From NCBI RefSeq assembly GCF_041051975.1, contig NZ_CP163435.1:1054001-1118000 (forward strand): 64,000 nt of DNA, read 5' to 3'. Below the pieces are notes generated by a model. It was not told where the DNA came from and did not search any database. It worked only from the letters and a program-made list of their open reading frames with translations. The translations under genes and the position numbers were made by a program. This DNA comes from Streptomyces sp. R21 (lineage in GTDB: Bacteria > Actinomycetota > Actinomycetes > Streptomycetales > Streptomycetaceae). This document shows positions 52,873-60,049 of the stretch, piece after piece (within the stretch, counting starts at the first letter, position 1; each line of letters opens with the position of its first letter).

Positions 52873-53773
52873 GCCGTTCTGCGGCGGCCCAGAGGTCGCG
52901 TTCGCGCCCCGGGTCGTAGGACTCCTGCGACGAGCGGGCCACGCGGCCGCGGTCGACGTAGGACCCGCTCGGCGCCCGGGTCGTGCCGAGGACGACGTCG
53001 GCGAGGTGGCGGCCGGCGGCACCACGGCCGGTCGCGAGCGGGGTGAGGGTCATGACCGGCATGATGCGGCGCACCGCGAACCGGGCGAGAGGGCCCGCGT
53101 TGCGGGCGAGGCCGGTGCCGGGGACGAATCCGGGGTTGAAGGCGATCGCGTCGATGCCGTGCGGCAGGCGGCGCGCGTACTCGTGCACGAGGTGGATGGC
53201 AGCCAGCTTGCTCGTCGAGTACGCGGTGCGCCCGGCGGTCGCCGTGTCCGGCCGGGGAAAGGCACCGGTGCGGGCGAGAACGTCGGGGGACTTCCAGGCC
53301 GGACCGGGCACCATGCCCAGGTTGTGCCTGAAGTCGCCGAAGTGGGTGTCGCTGGCGGTGATCACGATCCGGGCGGGAGCCACGAAACAGTCCGCGAGGA
53401 GGCGGACGAAGAGGTGGTTGGCGAGCACGTTGACGGTGAAGGTGGACTCGAATCCGTCGGGGCCCGCGGTCAGTGCGTTCGTGTACTGGACTCCCGCGTT
53501 GCCCACGAAGCCGCGCAGCGGCGGCAGTTCACCGCGTTCCAGCCGGTCGCGGATCTCGGTCGCGGCGCAGCGGACGCTGTCCAGGGAGCCGAGGTCCGCC
53601 GCGACGTGGCTGAACGTGCGCCCGCCCGCGCCGAGTTCGGCGAGCGGCAGTGCGCCGGACGATTCGCGGGCGACGACGAGGAGGTGCACGTCGGATGACA
53701 GGCGCAGGATGCGCTCCGCGGCGACGCGGCCGATGCCACGGCTCGCGCCGGTCATGACGATGGTGTGCTGCAT
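52862..53773 (-). CDS. SDR-family oxidoreductase (protochlorophyllide-reductase-like)
   Basis: A 303-residue short-chain dehydrogenase. TIVMTGASRGIGRVAAERIL binds the cofactor. LRGFVGNAGVQYTNALTAGP replaces the usual NNAG with GNAG, RIVITASDTHFGDFRHNLGM carries the Ser-type position, and YSTSKLAAIHLVHEYAR has Tyr and Lys. AFNPGFVPGTGLARNAG follows. The longer form resembles retinol/protochlorophyllide dehydrogenases. ATG 53773 is used. The intact XRE regulator at 53933 faces it, with the conserved box between them. Confidence 0.87.
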   Translation of the reverse strand: MQHTIVMTGASRGIGRVAAERILRLSSDVHLLVVARESSGALPLAELGAGGRTFSHVAADLGSLDSVRCAATEIRDRLERGELPPLRGFVGNAGVQYTNALTAGPDGFESTFTVNVLANHLFVRLLADCFVAPARIVITASDTHFGDFRHNLGMVPGPAWKSPDVLARTGAFPRPDTATAGRTAYSTSKLAAIHLVHEYARRLPHGIDAIAFNPGFVPGTGLARNAGPLARFAVRRIMPVMTLTPLATGRGAAGRHLADVVLGTTRAPSGSYVDRGRVARSSQESYDPGRERDLWAAAERLTA

Positions 53774-53792
53774 GGGTGGCTCCCTCGGCCGG

Positions 53793-53828
53793 CGCCCGGC
53801 GGGCGGTGCGCGCCCGGCGGGCGGTGCG
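53793..53828. repeat. Two exact tandem 18-bp units upstream of the SDR
   Basis: CGCCCGGCGGGCGGTGCG occurs twice in a row, 20 bp upstream of the SDR ATG, between the divergent SDR and XRE genes. It may affect the SDR leader or be slippage-prone GC-rich sequence. Confidence 0.8.
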
Positions 53829-53878
53829 CGCCCAACGCTCGCCGCTCACACCACCGCCGGCCAGTGCCGTCCCCGTCA

Positions 53879-53900
53879 CTAGGACTGGCAGTACCCAGGC
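53879..53900. promoter_or_regulatory. GGACTG-N3-GTACC-AGGC box, copy 2
   Basis: CTAGGACTGGCAGTACCCAGGC, matching the box at 26436-26455 except for one inserted C. It ends 32 bp before the XRE ATG at 53933. The same position in both pairs supports a shared regulatory or promoter role. Confidence 0.6.
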
Positions 53901-53932
53901 TCGCCGGGCGCCGAGCGGCGACAATCGGGACC

Positions 53933-54799
53933 ATGGCTGCCTCCCGCTCCGCCTTCGGCGCACTCCTGCGCGCCTGGCGCGACCGCCTCTCGCCGACCGA
54001 CGCCGGCCTCGCCGCTACGGCCGGCCGTCGCGCCCCGGGGCTGCGCCGCGAGGAGCTCGCGCAGTTGGCCGGCCTCTCCGTCGACTACGTGCTGCGCCTG
54101 GAGCAGTCACGCGCGACGAACCCCTCGGCCCAGGTCGTCGGCGCCCTCGCCCGGACCCTTCAGCTCTCCCGGACCGAGCGCGACCAGCTGTACCGCGCCG
54201 CCGGGCTGCTGCCGCCGCAGGACGGCACGGTCGGCACACACGTGCCGCCGGGCATCCAGCGGCTCGCCGCGCGCCTGGGCGACGTCCCGATCGGCGTGTT
54301 CACCGCCGACTGGACCCTGGTGTGGTGGAACACCATGTGGAGCGCTCTGCTCGGTGACCCGTCCATGGTCCCGGCCTCCGAACGGAACCTCGCGCGCGCC
54401 TTGTTCGGCGACGGTGTCGCCCATGCCTCCCTGCTGCCCATCGAGTCCGAGCGCGGTCAGGAAGCCTTCGAGGCGTCGATCGTCGCCGACCTCAAGGACG
54501 CCGCCTCCCGCTATCCCGCAGACGTCCAGCTCGATCGTCTCGTAAGCGAACTGCGGGCAGGATCCGACGACTTCGCCCGTCACTGGGCCGCTCGGACGCC
54601 CGCCGCCGAGCACACCACCGACTGCAAGACGATCCGTCATCCCGAGGTCGGCGACATCCTCCTGGACTGCGACGTCCTCATCGTTCCCGGCGCGGACCTG
54701 CGCATGGTCACGTACACGGCAGCACTCGGAAGCAGCGACGCGGGAAGACTCGACCTCCTGCGCGTCACGGGTGGCCAGACCGCCACCGCACGTCCTTGA
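53933..54799 (+). CDS. XRE-family regulator with MmyB-like ligand domain
   Basis: A 288-residue regulator. RRAPGLRREELAQLAGLSVDYVLRLEQSRA is the helix-turn-helix. The MmyB domain follows with TADWTLVWWNTMWSALLGDP and SRYPADVQLDRLVSELRAGS, and the end is DVLIVPGADLRMVTYTAALG. It is closest in form to the 26487 regulator and, like it, faces an SDR. ATG 53933 gives the normal family start. Confidence 0.9.
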   Translation: MAASRSAFGALLRAWRDRLSPTDAGLAATAGRRAPGLRREELAQLAGLSVDYVLRLEQSRATNPSAQVVGALARTLQLSRTERDQLYRAAGLLPPQDGTVGTHVPPGIQRLAARLGDVPIGVFTADWTLVWWNTMWSALLGDPSMVPASERNLARALFGDGVAHASLLPIESERGQEAFEASIVADLKDAASRYPADVQLDRLVSELRAGSDDFARHWAARTPAAEHTTDCKTIRHPEVGDILLDCDVLIVPGADLRMVTYTAALGSSDAGRLDLLRVTGGQTATARP

Positions 54800-54816
54800 G
54801 CAGTCCCGCCGAGAGG

Positions 54817-55242
54817 TCAGAGGGTGAGCAGCCGGACGAGCACCACCGTCACCGTGCCCACGGCGAACACCGTCCCCAGGACGGTGAACAGCAGGTCGAC
54901 CCACCGCATGTCCCAGCCCTCGATCGCGAACCGTTGCGGGGCCTGCGGGTCGTATCGGACCACGACGTACGCCCCCACGCGGAAGCCGCTTCGGACGGCT
55001 CCGCGGCCGAACCTGGAGGCGTACTCGCACAAGCGCCCGTCCCGGGCCGTCCAGGCCGCGACGGGGTGGTAATACTTGGCGCCTTCGTCACCCCGACTGA
55101 CATCGTGACGGACGATCCGAGCCTCAGCGGTGACACCGGTGCGCCGCAGCGCACTGGCGCGGCGCAGGCCGTGCACACCGATGCCGAGGAAGATCGTGCC
55201 GATCGTCAGGGGGATGAGGGAGAAGAGCCATTCGCGTTCCAC
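54817..55242 (-). CDS. DUF3592-type membrane protein
   Basis: A 141-residue protein with two membrane helices, LFSLIPLTIGTIFLGIGVHG and LLFTVLGTVFAVGTVTVVLV. They flank a small extracytoplasmic beta domain in which TGVTAEARIVRHDVSRGDEG and VGAYVVVRYDPQAPQRFAIE are the DUF3592 pattern. GTG 55242 is used. It is convergent with the XRE gene (17 bp). Role unknown. Confidence 0.82.
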   Translation of the reverse strand: MEREWLFSLIPLTIGTIFLGIGVHGLRRASALRRTGVTAEARIVRHDVSRGDEGAKYYHPVAAWTARDGRLCEYASRFGRGAVRSGFRVGAYVVVRYDPQAPQRFAIEGWDMRWVDLLFTVLGTVFAVGTVTVVLVRLLTL

Positions 55243-55323
55243 GTGTTACGTGACGCGTGTACCGGGCTGTCGGTTGCGGGTGGGTCAGCAGGCCGTTTCC
55301 TTCAGATCGTCCGATCGCCGTCC

Positions 55324-56400
55324 TCACTCTGGCCAGCCCGCTGCTGCAGGCCAAACGGCCTTGCGGTACGCGTCGAGATACCTGCGCAGCCGGGGTGCGC
55401 GTACGGCGGGTAGGCGGACCAGAGTGTCCTCGAAGGCGCGGTGGTGGGGCGTCAGCGGGGACCGGGGGCGCGGCGGCAGGGGGTAGTCGTCGCGCAGGAC
55501 GCCCTCCGGGAGGGCCCCCGTCGCGGGCATCGGCGAAATCTCGCCCGGGTGGGCGAGGTACGCCCAGACCCCGCTGTCCAGCGGTACCACAGCCCCCTCA
55601 TCGCCTGGCGGACGCCAAGGCGCTTCCGTGAGGGGGTGGCGGGGGACGAGGAGGACATCGGGACGGGGCCGGGGCAGGTGGATCCCTGGGCCGGCCAGCC
55701 CCACGGACCGGGCCCCGGGCCCGGCGGGGAGATGCCGGCCGACGGCGTGGCCGAGCAACTCGGCCACGGGACCGGCGGGGAGGTTAACCGGGCGGTCTTG
55801 GGTGACCGCCACGAGATGGGCCAGTGCGACTCCGACCGCCGCCTCCCAGCGGCGGCTCCACGACCCGTCGGGTTCGACGGGCGGGACGCGATGCTCGACG
55901 CGTTCCACATCGTCCCAGCCGAGAGGCGGACCGGCAGGGAGTCCCGAGGGGCGGCGTACGACCGCGTCGGGCTCAAGCCACACCGTCTGCCACATCCCGC
56001 AGTCGTCCATGCGGGTGGCCACGGCCCGCCCGCACCCCTCGCACGCCAGGTTGGGACCGGCCCGGCCATCCACGCCCTGGCAGTAGCCTTCGCACTTGTC
56101 GGGGATCAGGGTCATGGACCGGGAGTCGCCGGGGGCGATGACGATTCTGTTCCGCACGCCGAAGGAGACTAAGTACACCGGCGCGAACACGCCCTGCCGA
56201 GCAGCCGCGTCCGCTCCGACCTCCTTCCACAGCCGCCAGGGCGGTCCGGTGGGCTGGGGGTCGACGGCATACGTCGCGGGCTCCATCAGCGGAGGGTGGA
56301 GTTCCTCCCATCCCCCGTGGTGGGTGTGGACGGGGAGGGCGACCCGGGACACCGGCGCCGTCAGCTCCGTGCCGCACCCGGCACACACGAACACGTCCAA
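55324..56400 (-). CDS. Conserved-looking zinc-ribbon protein of unknown function
   Basis: A 358-residue soluble protein. DVFVCAGCGTELTAPVSRVALPVH is a start with one CxxC. A central CEGYCQGVDGRAGPNLACEGCGRAVATRMDDCG holds further Cys pairs and likely a zinc site. The rest is Pro-rich and helical, with VGVALAHLVAVTQDRPVNLP and LRRYLDAYRKAVWPAAAG near the end. I recognise no function, although the style is that of conserved Streptomyces hypothetical proteins. TTG 56400 has GGGGGAG five bases upstream and is preferred to ATG 56433. Confidence 0.72.
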   Translation of the reverse strand: MDVFVCAGCGTELTAPVSRVALPVHTHHGGWEELHPPLMEPATYAVDPQPTGPPWRLWKEVGADAAARQGVFAPVYLVSFGVRNRIVIAPGDSRSMTLIPDKCEGYCQGVDGRAGPNLACEGCGRAVATRMDDCGMWQTVWLEPDAVVRRPSGLPAGPPLGWDDVERVEHRVPPVEPDGSWSRRWEAAVGVALAHLVAVTQDRPVNLPAGPVAELLGHAVGRHLPAGPGARSVGLAGPGIHLPRPRPDVLLVPRHPLTEAPWRPPGDEGAVVPLDSGVWAYLAHPGEISPMPATGALPEGVLRDDYPLPPRPRSPLTPHHRAFEDTLVRLPAVRAPRLRRYLDAYRKAVWPAAAGWPE

Positions 56401-56673
56401 ACAAGCTCCCCCTCGCCCCGATTCCCCGGGCATTGTGTCTCGCCCGCAGACGGGAATCCACCAGATTTGGAACCCGTCCCGCCACGCGGGCTAGCCCCGG
56501 GCGGCCTGTGCTCCCGCAGCCGCGACGGCAACGGCCAGAACTGCCGTGCGTCCAACAGCGGAGGAGCTCCCAGGAGCCCAGGGCCGGTGTCCTGGTGCCG
56601 GCGGGCACACTTCCCGTGATCGGCGGGACGCTTTCGGTGTCGGACGGGACGCGTACCACCGCACACTGAGGGA

Positions 56674-58638
56674 ATGGCTGCACGCGCGGTTGCCGGGACG
56701 GTGGTACTGCTCAGCACGGCCGTGCTGGCCTTCGCCGGCTGGATCACCTCGCTGCCGCACGCCGAACGGCTGGGCGACAACGCCTACTTCGTGGGCGTCG
56801 TCGGCGGGGCGAGTCTGGAATGGGAGCTCACCGGCCTGGTGCTGGTCTGGCTGCGGCCTCGTAATGTGCTCGGCTGGCTCTTCCTCGCCACCGGAGCGTC
56901 GTCGATGTGCCAGGTGGGGCTGAACGGCTACGGCGTCTACGGAGCCGCGATCGCCCGGCCTGCCTGGCCCGCCGCGGACGTGGCCGCGGCTGCCAGTACG
57001 GCGCTGTGGATGCCGGCCGTCGTTGCTCCTTCCACGATCGTGCTGGCGTACTACCCCAACGGGCGGCTCGCGGCCCGCTGGTGGCGCTGGCCGGTGGCAG
57101 CGGTCGTCACCACCCTGGTCCTGCTCACCACCGTTCTGCCCTTCGGTCCCGAGATGTTCGCCGACGCCGCTCCGGGAGTGGACGCGCCGCCGGCGCTTCC
57201 GCCGCTGCTGCTGGGGATTGTGCTGCTGGGCATCTGTGTCCCCTTGCTGGCCCTGTCGACGCTCGCCATCTGGGTGGGCACGGTCGCACGCCTGGTGAGC
57301 GCCAAGCCGCCCGAACGCCAGCAACTCGCCTGGTTGGTCTGTGTCGTCGGACCGCTCCTGGCCACCACGTACCTCGATGTCCCCAGACCCGCCCTGGCGA
57401 TCTGCGTGTATCTGGTGCCGGTGGTGGTAGCGGTCGGTGTGCTGCGCTACCGGCTGCTGGGCATCGAGGCGGTGGTGCGCCGCGGTGTCGTCTACGCGTC
57501 GCTGACCGGGATGGTGATCGTGGTCTACGTCGGGGTGACAGCCTTGGCCGGTTCGACTCTGGACCGGCGCCCACTGCCCGGCGTGATGGCTGCCGGCCTG
57601 GTGGCCGTGTTGCTCACACCGGCCCGCGCCCGGCTGCAACTCGCCGCGGACAGGCTGGTGTACGGAGCCCGCCAGGACCCGCTGGACGCGCTCGCCCGCC
57701 TGGGCGACCAGGTCGCCTCCGCCGACGAGCCCGGCCTGCTGCCGGCGGCGCTGCATTCCGTCGCCGACGCCGTACGCGCCCCGGGGGCACGGGTCGCGGC
57801 CCTCGACGGCAGCCCACTCGGCGCCTGGGGAAGCCCGCCGGTCCATGGCCACACCGTGGCACTGCAGGTCGGCGGGCGCGATGTCGGCATCCTCGAAGTG
57901 GCCCGCCGCGACCCGGTGGACACCTACACCGAGGCTGACGTCCGGCTGCTGGCCGCGATGGCTGCCCAGGTCGCCGTCCTCGTCCGCGCCCTCGAACTCA
58001 CCCAGGCGCTCCAGATCCAACGCGACCGCGTGGTGGCCGTCACCCGCGCCGAACGCGACCGGCTCCGCCGCGACCTGCACGACGGGCTGGGGCCGTCGCT
58101 GTCCGGCATGTCCCTGGGACTGCAGGCCGCCTCACTCGTCCTGGCCACCGGTGACACCGCCGGATGCGCCCCGCTGCTGAACCGGGTCCGCGCCGAAGTC
58201 GCCACCGCCGTCCCCGAGATCCGCCGCATCATCGACGGCCTGCGCCCCACCGTTCTGGACACCCTGCCGCTGGGCGAGGCGATCCGCCGTCACGTACGGA
58301 CCCTGCCGCCCGGACTGTCCACCGAGGTGAGCATCGCCGACCTGCCGCCGCTGTCACCCGACGTGGAGACCGCCGCCTACCGCATCGTCACCGAGGCCCT
58401 CACCAACACCATCCGCCATGCCCGCGCTCGCCGGTGTGGGGTCAGCCTGGCCCTGCGCGGCCGGTCCCTGCACATCGTCGTCGGCGACGACGGCGCCGGC
58501 ATCTCCGAAGGAACAGCGACCGGCATGGGGCTGGCCTCCATGCGCCGCCGCGCACAGGCCCTGGGCGGCACCTTCGCCCTCGACAGCACGCCGCGCGGCA
58601 CCACCCTGACCGTCACTCTGCCGCTGGAGAAGCCCTGA
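56674..58638 (+). CDS. Membrane sensor histidine kinase, HisKA_3 (NarL-partner) type
   Basis: A 654-residue kinase. The N-terminal 300 residues form seven or eight membrane helices (AGTVVLLSTAVLAFAGWIT, PLLLGIVLLGICVPLLALST and others). A GAF-like region follows (about 335-440). The dimerisation helix has the phospho-accepting His469 in RRDLHDGLGPSLSGMSLGLQ. The ATP domain follows with TEALTNTIRHARARRCGVSL, VGDDGAGISEG and GMGLASMRRRAQALGG. No response-regulator gene is adjacent; the next gene is an ArsR-like regulator on the other strand. ATG 56674 is used. Confidence 0.9.
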   Translation: MAARAVAGTVVLLSTAVLAFAGWITSLPHAERLGDNAYFVGVVGGASLEWELTGLVLVWLRPRNVLGWLFLATGASSMCQVGLNGYGVYGAAIARPAWPAADVAAAASTALWMPAVVAPSTIVLAYYPNGRLAARWWRWPVAAVVTTLVLLTTVLPFGPEMFADAAPGVDAPPALPPLLLGIVLLGICVPLLALSTLAIWVGTVARLVSAKPPERQQLAWLVCVVGPLLATTYLDVPRPALAICVYLVPVVVAVGVLRYRLLGIEAVVRRGVVYASLTGMVIVVYVGVTALAGSTLDRRPLPGVMAAGLVAVLLTPARARLQLAADRLVYGARQDPLDALARLGDQVASADEPGLLPAALHSVADAVRAPGARVAALDGSPLGAWGSPPVHGHTVALQVGGRDVGILEVARRDPVDTYTEADVRLLAAMAAQVAVLVRALELTQALQIQRDRVVAVTRAERDRLRRDLHDGLGPSLSGMSLGLQAASLVLATGDTAGCAPLLNRVRAEVATAVPEIRRIIDGLRPTVLDTLPLGEAIRRHVRTLPPGLSTEVSIADLPPLSPDVETAAYRIVTEALTNTIRHARARRCGVSLALRGRSLHIVVGDDGAGISEGTATGMGLASMRRRAQALGGTFALDSTPRGTTLTVTLPLEKP

Positions 58639-58663
58639 TCAAGGCCACCCCGGCCGGCACGGC

Positions 58664-59260
58664 TCAGTCCTGGTCCACGTCGTCGTCGGCGGTGTGGGGA
58701 AGCAGGGGGAACAGGCGGGAGATGAGGGCCACCGGGCGGGCCCCGTCGGGCCGGGCCAGGGGGCGGTGTTCGCGGTCCTGGTAGGGCGCGAGCGTCCGTC
58801 GGATCGCGTCCGCGACGCGGCTCATCTCCTCGGGGGTCAGGTAGGCGACGGCGCTGAAGGCCTCGTCGTGGCGCCATGGGGACGGCGCCTGGTCACGCTG
58901 GGTCAGCCATCGCTGCCAGCTCTCGTCCTCCAGCCCTCGCGCCAGATCGCCGAACTGCTCCTGCGCGGGCCCCTCGGAGGCAGGGGCGCTCCGCTTCAGG
59001 CGCCAGGGGCGTGCGCGGCCTCCGCTGTGGGGGGCCTCTTCGATGTATCCGTGACGTGCGAGCTGCCGTAGGTGGAACGAGCAGAGACCGGAGCTGTATC
59101 CCAGCCGGGAGGCGGCTTCGGTGGCCGTGACGGTGCCGACTTCGGCGAGCAGCTCCAGCAGCGCCGTGCGGACTTCATGCGTGCGCAGTTCTTCGCCGGT
59201 GTCGGATGTCCGGTCGCCCGACGTCCGGTCGCCCGGGGTGTTGAGCTCATCTTCAGTCAC
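58664..59260 (-). CDS. ArsR-like winged-helix regulator
   Basis: A 198-residue regulator. ELRTHEVRTALLELLAEVGTVTATEAASRLGYSSGLCSFHLRQLARHGYIEE is the winged helix (recognition helix in GYSSGLCSFHLRQLARHGYI), with RARPWRLKR as the wing. The C-terminal part (SWQRWLTQRDQAPSPWRHDEAFSAVAYLTPEEM) is a helical sensor domain seen in ArsR/HTH_20-type Streptomyces proteins. GTG 59260 overlaps the first of two identical operators. A small direct repeat gives GDRTSGDRTS near the N-terminus. It faces the deformylase gene at 59374. Confidence 0.85.
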   Translation of the reverse strand: MTEDELNTPGDRTSGDRTSDTGEELRTHEVRTALLELLAEVGTVTATEAASRLGYSSGLCSFHLRQLARHGYIEEAPHSGGRARPWRLKRSAPASEGPAQEQFGDLARGLEDESWQRWLTQRDQAPSPWRHDEAFSAVAYLTPEEMSRVADAIRRTLAPYQDREHRPLARPDGARPVALISRLFPLLPHTADDDVDQD

Positions 59261-59286
59261 TTTGCAAAGTCTGCTACTTTGCAAAG
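59260..59286. promoter_or_regulatory. Twin CTTTGCAAAG operators
   Basis: The perfect palindrome CTTTGCAAAG occurs at 59260-59269 and again at 59277-59286, 17 bp apart. The first overlaps the regulator's own GTG. Both lie about 90 bp upstream of the deformylase ATG. Self-repression and control of the divergent gene by the ArsR-like protein are likely. Confidence 0.8.
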
Positions 59287-59373
59287 CTCCTGGCAAGCGG
59301 CAGTCCTTGCCGAGAACAATCGGCTGCGGTGGCCTCCGCGGCAGCTGTGGCATGCGCAAAAGGGGAGAGAGCC

Positions 59374-60036
59374 ATGTCTGTTCGTCACGAGCGGTCCCGT
59401 CCCGTCGACCGGCGAGTCCGCGTACAGGGCCGGCCCGTCGGCACGTTTCCTGCTCTGCCGCCGGAGGCGGAACGGGGTTCGGTTCGCAGGGTCACGGTGG
59501 TGGGTGAAGAGGTGCTGCGCCGTCCGTGCCGGGAGGTGACCGAGTTCGGTACGCCGGAGCTGTCGGCGTTGATCGACGACATGTTCCTGACCATGTACGT
59601 GGCCGACGGTGCCGGCCTGGCCGCCAACCAAGTGGGCGTCGACCTGCGCCTGTTCGTCTACGACTGCCCGGACGACGAGGGGATCCGGCATGTCGGCCAC
59701 ATCGTCAACCCGGTGCTGGACCAGCCCGATCCAGGCAGTCGACGACTCGTGGACGACTTCGAGGGCTGCCTTTCCGTGCCTGGCGCCGCCATGGCGGTTC
59801 CGCGCACCGATCGTGCTGTCGCCCGCGGGTACGACAAGGACGGCAGCCCTCTCGTCATCGAGGGGACGGGCTATTTCGCCCGGTGTCTGCAGCACGAGGC
59901 CGATCACCTAGTCGGCCACACCTATCTCGACCGGCTCTCCAAGCGTGACCGCAAGGACGCGTTGCGGCAGATGGAGGACCGCCGCGAGGAAGTCTTCGCG
60001 CAACGCGCGGTCAAGGCCGCCGATTTGGGTCGGTGA
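59374..60036 (+). CDS. def: Peptide deformylase
   Basis: A 220-residue enzyme with all three deformylase motifs intact: GAGLAANQVG, DFEGCLSVPG (metal Cys) and CLQHEADHLVG (two metal His and the catalytic Glu). It removes the formyl group from new proteins. An N-terminal extension of about 35 basic residues precedes the core. GGGGAG lies before ATG 59374. Streptomyces have several def genes. This one is set apart, opposite an ArsR-like regulator with twin operators, so it is likely a conditional copy rather than the housekeeping one. Confidence 0.92.
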   Translation: MSVRHERSRPVDRRVRVQGRPVGTFPALPPEAERGSVRRVTVVGEEVLRRPCREVTEFGTPELSALIDDMFLTMYVADGAGLAANQVGVDLRLFVYDCPDDEGIRHVGHIVNPVLDQPDPGSRRLVDDFEGCLSVPGAAMAVPRTDRAVARGYDKDGSPLVIEGTGYFARCLQHEADHLVGHTYLDRLSKRDRKDALRQMEDRREEVFAQRAVKAADLGR

Positions 60037-60049
60037 GACGTCCCTGGCG

